Under the pieces are notes generated by a model. That model did no database searches and had not been told where the DNA came from. It saw nothing but the letters and a program-made list of their open reading frames with translations. A program made the position numbers and the translations under genes. From an uncultured Rhodopila sp. (GTDB lineage: Bacteria; Pseudomonadota; Alphaproteobacteria; Acetobacterales; Acetobacteraceae), in assembly GCA_903932145.1 (NCBI GenBank), contig CAIZFE010000004.1, forward strand, positions 1-64,000: DNA of 64,000 bases, in the 5' to 3' direction. The stretch's first letter is position 1; each line of letters opens with the position of its first letter. Below, one piece after another: positions 33,861 to 42,709 of the stretch.

Positions 33861-35885
33861 TCACCCCAGGGTTCCCGCTTGCCGGAGTTCCGCGACCGCT
33901 GCCGCAGGCAGTCCGAGAACCTCCTGCAAGACCGTGTCCGTATCGGCCCCCAGACCAGGCGCGGGTCCGGTCGCCCGTCCGCACGAGGCACGCCACGGCA
34001 GTCCCGGCACTACGCCCAACCCATAAGCATCCCAAAAGCCGCGCTCGGTCAGGTGGGCGTCGGCGACAAGATCGCTCGAACGGCTGAGGATCGCGGCTGG
34101 AAAGCCGGCTTTGATCAGTACGGACACCGCATCCGTGACTGACCCGATTGGCTGGACCAACGGACAATCCGACCCGACCGCGATCCAGTCGTCCGGCCCT
34201 GCGCCACGATACACCCGGCCTGTCTCCGGCGCGTTCGGCTCATCTGACAATTGCCCGGCCAGCAGCGGTTCCGCCATCGTCCACAGCATCGCCTCGATCA
34301 TCGAGAAATCCACCCGCGCGACGACACCGGAGCGGCGGCGCCAAATGGCGGCGGCCGTTATAAATGCCAGCATCAAACCGCACATCGGATCGAGCCATGC
34401 CATGCCGACGCGCGGCGCCCGATCCGGATGGCGGTTCAGTCCGGCGAACCCGGCGTAACACTGTAATAATGTCCCGTAGGCCACCGCGTGCGCCTCCGGC
34501 CCGGTGCGTCCAAGGCCGGAGGCGGAGACGTAGATCAGTCTCGGGTTGATCGCCCGCAGTGCATCGGCACCCAGGCCGAGACGGTCCATCACACCGGTGG
34601 CAAAGTTTTCGACCAGCACATCGGCGTTGGCGGCAAGGGCTTTGGCGATATCGACGGCCTCGGGTTGCTTCAGGTCCAGGACGATGCCTTGCTTGGCCTG
34701 TCCCAGGACCGTGTGCAATTCCGAGGTCCGGCCGGGATCGCCGCGGCCAGGGGCCTCGATCTTGATGACCTCGGCGCCCATCGCGGCGAGAGTGCGGGTG
34801 GAGGTTGGTCCTGCGATCACCCAACTGAAATCCAGGACGCGGATGCCGGCAAGGGGAAGCCTGGCTGTGGCCGGAACAGCGGGCGGGCTGTCCGTGACGG
34901 GGGCGGCATGTTCGCTTATCCCAAACGGCGACCCCGGCACTTGAACAGTCTGCCCGCATACCATCGCCGGCCGGAAAAAGCCCCGGTGCCGAAGCTGCGC
35001 GGACTCCAAATGTTCGGCGGGTTCGCACAAAGGGAAGCTGGGGACGTGCGCGGCCTGGGCGGTTGCGGCGATCCATCGCTTATCGTGCCACCGGCTCCAC
35101 TCCGACATCAGGGCATGCAGCGCGTCCCAGTTCGCCACGCGGCCTTGCTTCGTCGCGAACCGCGGCTCCCGGCCCCAGGCGGGCGAGCCCATCGCCGCCA
35201 GCCACGACGCCCATTGCCGGTCTTCCCGAGGTGATATCGCGGCATAGCCGTCGCGGGCGGGCAGGATGCAGACGGTGGCGCCGTTGCCGTCCGCCACCCG
35301 CTTGCGGGACCAACTGAAGCCGGTCTGGCCCGCGCGTGCCAACTCGGTGATTGCGATCGTGGCCAGCGCCTCGTGGATCGAGACATCGACGAGCGACCCG
35401 TCCCGCAACAACGCCGCATGCATCCCGGCGCACGCCCCGGCCAAGCCGCCGAGGAATGCCGATTGTTCGCCAATCGGGGACATCGGCGGTTCGTCCAGGT
35501 CGTCCACCTGTCCCGTCAGCATGCGCGCCATACCGCTGGCAAAGTGCAGTGTGAGGTCGGTGGCGGGTTCCTCGGCGCGAGGGCCGGTTTGGCCGAACGG
35601 AGAAATCAAGACCAACGCCGCCGCTGGATTGGCCAGGCGCAAAATTTCCGGGTCACGCCCGGTCTGCCGAAGCGTGAGTGGGCTACCCTCGCAGATAATC
35701 AGGTCGGCCGACCCGATGTCGCCTCCACCATCGGGGCCGCCGTTTAGGTGATCGGCAAGCGGCGTGAAGCGATCGCAACCAATCCGGGTCACGCTGGCGC
35801 CGACATCGGCGAACAGTCGGCCGCACACCGCCGCGGCGAGACCGGGTCCGATCTGCACCACACGAAATCCGTCCAAGACTGTCAT
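33861..35885 (-). CDS. Double-domain family III (CaiB/BaiF) CoA transferase
   Basis: 674 residues containing two CaiB/BaiF modules in one chain. The first, about 1-315, opens FRVVQIGPGLAAAVCGRLFADVGASVTRI and is divergent. The second, about 330-670, has the canonical IRVLDFSWVIAGPTSTRTLAAMGAEVIKIE and PGRGDPGR motifs, with Asp in WLDPMCGLMLA near the catalytic position. ATG 35885 chosen over the longer frame to 36062, whose leader is not conserved-looking. Predicted to transfer CoA between organic acids; with two modules it may work as a pseudo-dimer. Downstream secreted protein gene starts 2 bases after its stop. Confidence 0.86.
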   Translation of the reverse strand: MTVLDGFRVVQIGPGLAAAVCGRLFADVGASVTRIGCDRFTPLADHLNGGPDGGGDIGSADLIICEGSPLTLRQTGRDPEILRLANPAAALVLISPFGQTGPRAEEPATDLTLHFASGMARMLTGQVDDLDEPPMSPIGEQSAFLGGLAGACAGMHAALLRDGSLVDVSIHEALATIAITELARAGQTGFSWSRKRVADGNGATVCILPARDGYAAISPREDRQWASWLAAMGSPAWGREPRFATKQGRVANWDALHALMSEWSRWHDKRWIAATAQAAHVPSFPLCEPAEHLESAQLRHRGFFRPAMVCGQTVQVPGSPFGISEHAAPVTDSPPAVPATARLPLAGIRVLDFSWVIAGPTSTRTLAAMGAEVIKIEAPGRGDPGRTSELHTVLGQAKQGIVLDLKQPEAVDIAKALAANADVLVENFATGVMDRLGLGADALRAINPRLIYVSASGLGRTGPEAHAVAYGTLLQCYAGFAGLNRHPDRAPRVGMAWLDPMCGLMLAFITAAAIWRRRSGVVARVDFSMIEAMLWTMAEPLLAGQLSDEPNAPETGRVYRGAGPDDWIAVGSDCPLVQPIGSVTDAVSVLIKAGFPAAILSRSSDLVADAHLTERGFWDAYGLGVVPGLPWRASCGRATGPAPGLGADTDTVLQEVLGLPAAAVAELRQAGTLG

Positions 35886-36060
35886 CGCACCATTCCTCGC
35901 CGCTGGATGAAACGATGCACAGAGACGGCGCGGTTTACAAATCCGTCCGTCGGGGCTCTGGCCACGTCGTGAATGCAAACGGCGAGGCACCCGCGTACCA
36001 TTCCTATCTCGCAGGGACGCCAAGGAAGCACCATGTTGCGGCAGCAAGCAGGAGGTCGCC

Positions 36061-36969
36061 ATGGCCAGCTATGACTTCGTCACCGTCAACGTCTTCACTG
36101 ACCAACGTTTTCACGGTAATCCGCTGGCGGTGATCCCCGATGCTAACGGCTTGAGCGACGCGCAGATGCAGGCCATCGCGACGGAGTTCAATCTGTCGGA
36201 AACCACCTTTGTCCTGCCCCCCGATGATCCTCGCCACCACGCCCGCGTGCGCATTTTCACCCGTTCGGCGGAAATGCCGTTCGCCGGTCATCCCAACGTC
36301 GGCACCGGGTTCGTCCTGGCCGGAATGGCTGAGAACCCACCCGAACACTACACGTTCGAGGAAATCGCCGGGCTCGTCCGCGTCCACATCCTGCGTGATG
36401 CCGGCGGGGCGATTGCGGGGGCACGCATTGCCGCGCCGCGGTCTCTGTCGATCGATATCGGCATTCCGCTGGAGGTCGTTGCCGCCTGCGCCAGCCTGGA
36501 CAGCGGCGATATCGCGACCTTGTGCCATACGCCGCTGGTTGCCTCCGTCGGCACGCCTTTCGTCATTGCCGAGGTCGCCAGCGTTGAGGCGTTGTCGCGC
36601 GCCGCCCCGGACATGGTGGCGTTCCGAACCGCCGCCACGCGGTTTCCTGATTTGGCGGGGCGCTTCGCGGTTTATCTGTATGCCTGGGTCGAAGGCGGCG
36701 AGCGTCGCATCCGCGCCCGCATGTTCGCGCCGTTGGGTGGGACGTTCGAGGACCCGGCGACCGGCAGCGCCGCCGCTACGCTGGCTGCCCTGCTGACCTC
36801 GATGGCGCCGGGGGACAACGTCGACCTGCTGTATGCGATCGAGCAGGGGGTGGAGATGGGGCGGCCGAGCCTGATCATCGCCTCGGCCGTGAAGACGGGA
36901 GAAGGGCCGGTGTCGGCGAGTGTCGCGGGCAGTTGCGTCCCGGTGATGCGCGGAACGATACAGGTCTGA
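36061..36969 (+). CDS. PhzF-family epimerase/isomerase
   Basis: 302 residues of the diaminopimelate-epimerase-like PhzF fold: VFTDQRFHGNPLAVIPDA, the catalytic Glu in NLSETTFVLPP near residue 45, FTRSAEMPFAGHPNVGTGFVL, and the second-lobe FEDPATGSAAATLAALL. Family members isomerise or epimerise small carboxylic acids; the native substrate cannot be read here. Divergent from the CoA transferase gene with a strong AGGAGG before its ATG. Convergent with the VapC gene. Confidence 0.9.
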   Translation: MASYDFVTVNVFTDQRFHGNPLAVIPDANGLSDAQMQAIATEFNLSETTFVLPPDDPRHHARVRIFTRSAEMPFAGHPNVGTGFVLAGMAENPPEHYTFEEIAGLVRVHILRDAGGAIAGARIAAPRSLSIDIGIPLEVVAACASLDSGDIATLCHTPLVASVGTPFVIAEVASVEALSRAAPDMVAFRTAATRFPDLAGRFAVYLYAWVEGGERRIRARMFAPLGGTFEDPATGSAAATLAALLTSMAPGDNVDLLYAIEQGVEMGRPSLIIASAVKTGEGPVSASVAGSCVPVMRGTIQV

Positions 36970-36980
36970 CCGCGCGCCCG

Positions 36981-37370
36981 TCAGTGGGAGGCGTTGCCGA
37001 GGACCGGCACGTCGTAGCGGTCGAAGGCGCGGTCGGCGGACACCAGTGTCAGGTCGCCGGTCATCGCCTGGGCGATCAGCATGCGGTCGAACGGGTCGCG
37101 GTGATGTTTCGGCAGGCGGCCCGCCTCGATTCCGTGGGCACATTCAATCGGCAGCACCCCGAAACCCATGCCGGCTATGATCTCATCGAACCGGTCCAGT
37201 GGGAAATCAATACGGCCGCTCGCTTGCTTGATCGATATCTCCCACGGGGTGACAGCGCTGACCAGAATGTCGTGGTCCGGTGATTCAAGCACGGCCTGGA
37301 TCCGCCGGTCGAGCCGGCCGGTATCCGAGACCGCCCAGATGAAGATGTGAGTATCCAGAAGGAAAACCAG
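36981..37370 (-). CDS. vapC: VapC-family PIN-domain ribonuclease toxin
   Basis: About 129 residues with the four acidic PIN residues in order: Asp in LVFLLDTHIFIWAV, Glu in VTPWEISIK, Asp in HHRDPFDRMLIAQA and Asp in TLVSADRAFDRYD. No ATG precedes the first catalytic strand; CTG at 37370 is the best start candidate and lies 4 bases after the antitoxin stop; the first internal ATG-like start near 37292 would lose the essential first Asp. Single-strand-specific endoribonuclease, expected to be held inactive by the Phd-type partner encoded upstream. Module appears intact. Confidence 0.85.
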   Translation of the reverse strand: MVFLLDTHIFIWAVSDTGRLDRRIQAVLESPDHDILVSAVTPWEISIKQASGRIDFPLDRFDEIIAGMGFGVLPIECAHGIEAGRLPKHHRDPFDRMLIAQAMTGDLTLVSADRAFDRYDVPVLGNASH

Positions 37371-37374
37371 CGGC

Positions 37375-37608
37375 CTATTCCCCGAACGCCTTCAGAAACT
37401 CCTCCGGCATCGGATCGTCGAAGTCCGGACCAACCGTGATCAGACCGGCATAGCGGCCGAGCGGACGCGGCGTGGTGCGCTTGGCAAGCGGGACCAGACG
37501 CGCAAGCGGGCGGCCCGCCTTGGCGATGATGATTTCCTCGCCCGCGGCGGCGCGTTCGACCAACGCCGAGAGATTGGTTTTCGCATCGTAGAGATTAACG
37601 GTGTCCAT
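37375..37608 (-). CDS. Phd/YefM-family antitoxin
   Basis: 77 residues beginning MDTVNLYDAKTNLSALVERAAAGEE, the Phd/YefM DNA-binding fold, with IIIAKAGRPLARLVP next and a divergent toxin-binding tail ending EEFLKAFGE. Start ATG 37608 follows a CAGGAG ribosome site that sits inside a perfect palindrome. Partner of the VapC toxin immediately downstream. Expected to bind its own operator and repress the pair. Confidence 0.9.
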   Translation of the reverse strand: MDTVNLYDAKTNLSALVERAAAGEEIIIAKAGRPLARLVPLAKRTTPRPLGRYAGLITVGPDFDDPMPEEFLKAFGE

Positions 37609-37615
37609 AGCCGGC

Positions 37616-37637
37616 TCCTGACCAACGTTGGTCAGGA
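37616..37637. promoter_or_regulatory. Perfect 22-base palindromic operator before the antitoxin
   Basis: TCCTGACCAAC at 37616-37626 is followed directly by its exact reverse complement at 37627-37637. It begins 7 bases upstream of the antitoxin ATG and includes the ribosome-binding AGGA. Placement and symmetry are what an autoregulating Phd/YefM dimer would recognise; occupancy would also block ribosome access in the transcript's gene region. Confidence 0.75.
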
Positions 37638-37762
37638 TATGGCCTCGGGTTGCGCTCGCGTCAACGAAAGAGACTAAACCGTCCATCTTCGCACCTCGTG
37701 TTGATCGGATGCGAGGATGATAGACAACGGACCTTAACGAAGGGTTAACACCGGAGAAGAAA

Positions 37763-39586
37763 TCATTCGACTGTCACTGATTTTGCCAGATTGCGGGGTT
37801 GGTCAACGTCGGTGCCCTTCAGCACCGCCACCTGATATGCCAGCATCTGCACCGGGATTGCGTACAGGATGGGCGCAACGAACGGATCGACTGCCGGCAA
37901 AATGACCGTTTCCACCGCGATGCCCTTCAGCTTCGCCGCGCCGGCGGCATCGCTGAACACGATCACCTGACCACCGCGCGCCGCCGCCTCTTGCAGGTTG
38001 GAGGCGGTTTTTTCGAATAGCGGTCCGGACGGTGCGATGGCGATTACCGGCACGGCCGGGTCGATCAACGCGATCGGGCCGTGCTTCATCTCACCGGCGG
38101 CATAGCCCTCGGCATGGATATAGCTGATTTCTTTTAGTTTCAGCGCACCTTCCATGGCGATCGGGAAGCAGTTGCCGCGTCCCAGGAACAGCACGTCGCG
38201 GGCCTTCGCGACGCGATGGGCGATGGCGTCCAGAGCCGATTCATTTTCCAGAATTTCCGCCGCTCGGCTGGGGACCTCGAGCAAAGCCGCCGTCATCGCG
38301 GCTTCCTGCTCAGCGGAAATCGCCCCGGTTGCCCGGCCGGCTGCCAATGCCAGACAGGCCAACACCGACAACTGGGCGGTGAACGCCTTGGTGCTCGCCA
38401 CGCCAATCTCGGGGCCAGCCACGGTTTCCAGCACCGCGTCGCTCTCGCGCGCCATCGTGCTTTCCGGCACGTTCAGAATCGACAAGACCTGTTGGCCTTG
38501 CTCGCGCATGTAGCGTAGCGCCGCCAACGTGTCGGCTGTCTCACCGGATTGTGACACCAGCAAACCGAGCCCGCCGGCGGGCATCGGCGGCGTGCGATAG
38601 CGGAACTCGCTGGCGACATCGCCGTCGGTAGGGATACGGGCAATGGCCTCGAACCACCAACGTCCGACGAGACCCGCGTAGAACGCGCTGCCACACGCGC
38701 TCATGGTGATTCGCGACACTTTTCTGAAATCGATCCCGAGATCGGGCAGCGCGACGGCCCGGCTCCCCGGGTTGATCATCTGATGCAGCGTGTCGCCGAT
38801 GACGGCCGGGTGCTCGTGGAGTTCCTTCTCCATGAAATGGCGGAAATTACCCTTGCCGATCGCGGCCCCGGTCAGGCGGGTCAGCTTGATCTCGCGCTCG
38901 ACCTGATTGCCGTCGATGTCGAAGAACTGGGCGCCCTTGCGATCCACCACGGTCCAGTCGCCATCGCGCAAATAGGCGATGCGGCGGGTCAGCGGCGCCA
39001 ACGCCAGGGCGTCAGAGCCGACAAACATCTCGTCCTCGCCAAAGCCGATGGCCAGCGGAGCGCCGTGCTGGGCGCCGATAATCAGTTCCGGATGGCCGGC
39101 GAAAATCATCGCCAGGGCGTAGGCGCCTTCCAGACGTCGAAGGGCGGCGCCCGCGGCCTCGATCGGTGCCATGCCGCGCTTCAGGTTGAGATCGACGAGC
39201 TGAGCGACGGTTTCGGTGTCGGTCTCGGTGCTGAATTCCTGGCCCTCGGCTTCCAGTTCGGCCCGCAGTTCGGCGTGATTTTCGATAATGCCGTTATGCA
39301 CCAGCGACACCCGGGTGGTGCCGTGCGGATGGGCGTTGCTTTCGGTCGGGGCGCCATGCGTCGCCCACCGGGTGTGGCCGATCCCGATCGAGCCGGCCAT
39401 CGCCAGATGATCGAGCGACGCGGCCAGGTTGCCCAGCTTGCCCTCGGCCCGGCGCCGGTCGATGTGACCGTTCACCAGGGTGGCGATGCCGGCGCTGTCA
39501 TAGCCGCGATATTCCAGCCGCCGCAGCGCCTCCAACAAGATGGGAGCCGCGGGACGCGCACCGATAACGCCGACAATGCCACACAT
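37763..39586 (-). CDS. glmS: Glutamine-fructose-6-phosphate aminotransferase (isomerizing)
   Basis: 607 residues. N-terminal Ntn amidotransferase begins MCGIVGVIG with Cys2 as nucleophile, followed by RWATHGAPTESNAHPH; two SIS isomerase domains follow (SACGSAFYAGL, SQSGETADTLAALR, GRGNCFPIAMEGALKLKE). The C-terminus DQPRNLAKSVTVE is canonical. Converts fructose-6-phosphate and glutamine to glucosamine-6-phosphate, the entry to peptidoglycan and lipopolysaccharide amino sugars. Starts directly after the glmU stop, forming a glmU-glmS operon. Confidence 0.97.
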   Translation of the reverse strand: MCGIVGVIGARPAAPILLEALRRLEYRGYDSAGIATLVNGHIDRRRAEGKLGNLAASLDHLAMAGSIGIGHTRWATHGAPTESNAHPHGTTRVSLVHNGIIENHAELRAELEAEGQEFSTETDTETVAQLVDLNLKRGMAPIEAAGAALRRLEGAYALAMIFAGHPELIIGAQHGAPLAIGFGEDEMFVGSDALALAPLTRRIAYLRDGDWTVVDRKGAQFFDIDGNQVEREIKLTRLTGAAIGKGNFRHFMEKELHEHPAVIGDTLHQMINPGSRAVALPDLGIDFRKVSRITMSACGSAFYAGLVGRWWFEAIARIPTDGDVASEFRYRTPPMPAGGLGLLVSQSGETADTLAALRYMREQGQQVLSILNVPESTMARESDAVLETVAGPEIGVASTKAFTAQLSVLACLALAAGRATGAISAEQEAAMTAALLEVPSRAAEILENESALDAIAHRVAKARDVLFLGRGNCFPIAMEGALKLKEISYIHAEGYAAGEMKHGPIALIDPAVPVIAIAPSGPLFEKTASNLQEAAARGGQVIVFSDAAGAAKLKGIAVETVILPAVDPFVAPILYAIPVQMLAYQVAVLKGTDVDQPRNLAKSVTVE

Positions 39587-40921
39587 TCAAATATGTTCCT
39601 TCTTCGCGGCTTTCGCGGCTTTTGCCGCCACCCGCATCTCAATTGCCCGGCCTGGTTTCTGCACCTGGCGTCCGCGCGCCAGGGCCAGCGCGTCTTGTGC
39701 CACGTCATCCGTAATCACACTGCCGGCGGCGAGGATGGCCCCGTCGCCCACAGAGACCGGCGCGACCAATGCAACATCCGAACCAACAAACACGTTCGCG
39801 CCGATCGTCGTCCGATGCTTGTTGGTGCCGTCATAGTTACACGTGATCGTGCCGGCACCGATGTTGGTCTTCGATCCGACCGTCGCGTCACCGATATAAC
39901 TCAGATGGTTCGCCTTGACACCGGTTGATAGGTGCGAGGCCTTGATTTCCACGAAATTACCGACGTGGACGTCCTGATCCAGCACCGCGCCGGGGCGCAG
40001 GCGGGCGAATGGACCGATGATACTGCCGGACCCGATCGTGGCACCCTCGATATGGCTGAAGGCGCGGATCGTCACGTTGCCGGCCACCGTGACGCCGGGG
40101 CCGAAAAAGACGTTCGGTTCAATGGTGACGTCGGCTGCAAGCCGGGTGTCGTGGCACAGGAAGACCGAGGATGGATCGACCATCGTGACACCGGCTTCCA
40201 TTGCGGCATCGCGCATCCAGCCTTGCAGCACCGCCTCGGCCTTGGCCAGTTCGCCGCGGGCGTTGACGCCCGCCAGTTCATCGGCCGGAGCCTCGACCGC
40301 GCGGACCGGCCGGCCGGCGGCATGCGCGAGGGCGACGACATCGGTCAGATAATATTCAGCCTTGGCATTGTCGTTACGCACGGCTTTCAGCCAGCCCTGC
40401 ATGTCAGCCGAACCGCCACACAGAACGCCCGCATTGCACAGGTCGATGCCGCGCTCGGCGGCGGAAGCGTCGGCATATTCGACGATCCGTTCCACCAGGC
40501 CGCCATCATTGGTGATCACGCGCCCGTATTTGGCCGGATCGGACGGGCGGAACGCCAGCAGCGACAGCGAGCCGGGCGTGCAGCTTTCCAGCAAGCGGCG
40601 CAGCGTCGCTGTGCGGATCAGGGGATTGTCAGCATACAGCACCGCGACCTGGCCGGTGCCGAAATGCTCCATCGCCTGCATGGCCGCGTGGGCGGTGCCC
40701 AAACGTTCTTCCTGCACCACGCAAACGTGTGGCTGCGCGGCGAGCCGAACCGCCTCCATATCCGGTCCCAGCACGACCACGATGCGGTCGAACACGGGGG
40801 CGCAGCTTGCCAGGAGGTGACCCAGCATTGACCGGCCGGCCAATCGGTGCAGGGTCTTCGGCAATGATGACTTCATTCTGGTGCCGAGACCGGCTGCCAG
40901 GATAATTGCGGTTGCTTGCAT
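39587..40921 (-). CDS. glmU: Bifunctional UDP-N-acetylglucosamine pyrophosphorylase / glucosamine-1-phosphate acetyltransferase
   Basis: 444 residues. N-terminal nucleotidyltransferase with IILAAGLGTRMKSSLPKTLH; C-terminal left-handed beta-helix of hexapeptide repeats (for example VTIEPNVFFGPGVTVAGNV and HLSYIGDATVGSKTNIGAGT). The acetyltransferase active region NYDGTNKHRTTIG is present. Carries out the last two steps of UDP-GlcNAc synthesis. Shares an operon with glmS, its stop abutting the glmS ATG. The Ala/Lys-rich tail AKAAKAAKKEHI is a local feature. Confidence 0.97.
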   Translation of the reverse strand: MQATAIILAAGLGTRMKSSLPKTLHRLAGRSMLGHLLASCAPVFDRIVVVLGPDMEAVRLAAQPHVCVVQEERLGTAHAAMQAMEHFGTGQVAVLYADNPLIRTATLRRLLESCTPGSLSLLAFRPSDPAKYGRVITNDGGLVERIVEYADASAAERGIDLCNAGVLCGGSADMQGWLKAVRNDNAKAEYYLTDVVALAHAAGRPVRAVEAPADELAGVNARGELAKAEAVLQGWMRDAAMEAGVTMVDPSSVFLCHDTRLAADVTIEPNVFFGPGVTVAGNVTIRAFSHIEGATIGSGSIIGPFARLRPGAVLDQDVHVGNFVEIKASHLSTGVKANHLSYIGDATVGSKTNIGAGTITCNYDGTNKHRTTIGANVFVGSDVALVAPVSVGDGAILAAGSVITDDVAQDALALARGRQVQKPGRAIEMRVAAKAAKAAKKEHI

Positions 40922-41028
40922 GTGTGGCCCCTGCTTCGCTAGGGGGACTGGCGTAGCGGTGACGGAGGATGGATGTCAAAGGGCACCGTTATGATATTGG
41001 TTCAATTCACATTTTGGAGTGCACCATA

Positions 41029-41685
41029 GTGACCAGAACACTGCTGCTCGACCTGGATGGGACATTGGTCGATACCGTCCCCGACCTGGCGGCGGCTGTG
41101 AACCGCCTGATGCAGTCGCGCGGGTTGCCGATTTTCACGCGGCCGCAGGTGGCGGCGATGGTCGGCGACGGAGTCGCGGTGCTGACAGCCCGGGCATTTG
41201 CCGCCCATGATATTCAACCCGACGCCTCGGCCGTCGCGGACCTGACGGCCGACTACACAGCCAACGTGGCCGTCGCGAGCCGGCTTTATCCCGGCGTGCT
41301 GCCGGTGTTGACCGCGCTGATGCGGCAGGGTTGGCGGCTGGCGGTTTGCACCAACAAGCCAGAGAAGGCCGCGCGCTTGCTGCTGCACTCGGTCGGGGTG
41401 CTGCCGCTGCTGTATGCCGTCGGTGGCGGCGACAGCTTTGCCTGGCGCAAGCCCGATCCCGCCCATCTGCTGGCGACATTGTGCAAGGCTGGCGGGAAGG
41501 CGGACGCGGCCCTGATGGTCGGCGATCATCGCAACGATGTCGTGGCGGCCTCGGGGGCGGGGGTGCGCTGCATCTTCGCGGGCTGGGGGTATGGGCCGAT
41601 CGGGATGGCGGAGGGCAGCGCGGCGGTGGCCAGGACTATTTCGGAGGTTGCCGAGATCGCTAACCGGTTGCTGCCGGCGCGGTAG
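41029..41685 (+). CDS. gph: Phosphoglycolate phosphatase-like HAD hydrolase
   Basis: 218 residues of the HAD superfamily: motif I LLLDLDGTLVDTVPDL, motif II CTNKPEKA, motif III Lys in RKPDPAHLL and motif IV MVGDHRNDV. A helical cap (about 15-85) places it in the Gph group, which removes phosphate from 2-phosphoglycolate. I use the GTG at 41029 with GGAG upstream; a longer frame from 40969 adds a non-homologous leader. Divergent from glmU. Confidence 0.88.
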   Translation: MTRTLLLDLDGTLVDTVPDLAAAVNRLMQSRGLPIFTRPQVAAMVGDGVAVLTARAFAAHDIQPDASAVADLTADYTANVAVASRLYPGVLPVLTALMRQGWRLAVCTNKPEKAARLLLHSVGVLPLLYAVGGGDSFAWRKPDPAHLLATLCKAGGKADAALMVGDHRNDVVAASGAGVRCIFAGWGYGPIGMAEGSAAVARTISEVAEIANRLLPAR

Positions 41686-41767
41686 CGTCAGGCGGCGCCC
41701 AAACATAAGAAAATCGGCCGCCAGACCACCCGTTTCGCCTTGGCCCGGGTGAGCCGGACCAGGTCCG

Positions 41768-42280
41768 TCACGAAGACGGGCGCAACGCGTCCGTGAAGGC
41801 GTTCAGGACCGCGATGTCGAAACATGCGAAAATGACCTGTTCGATCGTTCGGTCGGAGCTCAGGACCTGTCTCACGGTGCCGATCGCGATCCGGGCGGCG
41901 TCCTGGATCGGGTAGCCATAAATGCCGCAACTGATCGCCGGAAATGCGATCGTCTGTAGTTTGTGCGCGATGGCGAGGTCCAGACTGTTCCGGTAGCAGC
42001 CTGCCAGCAGGTCCGGCTCACCATGTTTGCCATCGCGGTACCGGGGGCCGACGGCGTGGATCACATAGCGGGCAGGCAGGCGTTACCCTTGGGTGAGCCG
42101 AACCTCGCCGGTAGGGCAGCCGCCAAGGGTTCGGCATTCCTTTAGCAGGTCCGGCCCGGCTGCGCGGTGGATGGCGCCGTCCACGCCGCCTCCACCCAAC
42201 AAGGTCTGGTTGGCGGCGTTGACGATGGCGTCCACCGCCAGGGTGGTGATGTCGGCTTGCCGGATTTGGATACGTTGCAT
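41768..42280 (-). pseudogene. Macro-domain (ADP-ribose-binding) protein interrupted by one stop codon
   Basis: Begins [20 protein letters not shown] and [22 protein letters not shown], the macro-domain signature of O-acetyl-ADP-ribose deacetylases, then [11 protein letters not shown]. At 42083-42085 the next codon is TAA where homologues have Tyr, and the same frame carries on RLPARYVIHAVGP through SCGIYGYP to LRPSS. One substitution at 42083 would restore a 170-residue protein. No frameshift is needed, so inactivation looks recent or the base could be a sequencing error. An in-frame restart at 42064 would lack the ADP-ribose-binding Asn-rich loop. Confidence 0.85.
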
Positions 42281-42285
42281 GTGAT

Positions 42286-42540
42286 CACCCTTTATCTCGA
42301 CAGATGCGACGCTGTGACACCTGAGGCCGCACTTGCGATACCCTACAGGTTACGGTTCGAAGCCGAACAGGGATTCGCGACGCCTGGCCGGACGATCGAA
42401 AGCCTGCCCGTGCCGCTGAGCAAGGCGCAATCGGATATTCGCTGGCGGCTGGCCTCGCATCGCGATCCCAAACGCTACGTGACGGGCAGCGGTTACCTGA
42501 TATGCGGCCGAGTTCGGCTATATCGATGCCCGCCCCCGGC
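42286..42540. other. Gap with an unassigned coding-like fragment
   Basis: A plus-strand frame here reads [19 protein letters not shown] and SDIRWRLASHRDPKRYVTGSG with coding-like composition before dissolving into repeat sequence. It has no good start and no family that I recognise, so I leave it as a probable gene scrap between two other remnants. Confidence 0.35.
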
Positions 42541-42660
42541 CCCGGGCGGACATTCGAACTGACCGAGCTGGCCCTCAAACCGTCGCCGACCCACCCAAAA
42601 TCGTCGTCGCCTGAGCCGACAGCACACCGCCATTCCCATGCACCACGGCCTCGTCCGTCG
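42541..42660 (-). pseudogene. Duplicated 3' scrap of a thiolase-like gene
   Basis: On the minus strand this reads VVHGNGGVLSAQATT then ILGGSATV and a stop at 42575-42577, identical in peptide to the end of the thiolase-like protein encoded at 45777-46931. The similarity continues past the stop into the GGGCGGACATTCG arm that also follows that gene. Upstream coding similarity is lost within about 90 bases. It is a fragment left by a partial duplication or by loss of a paralogue. Confidence 0.8.
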
Positions 42661-42709
42661 CGACCATGTCACCATATAATGGCGGATGGCCGTCGGCGAT
42701 GCTCCTCTG

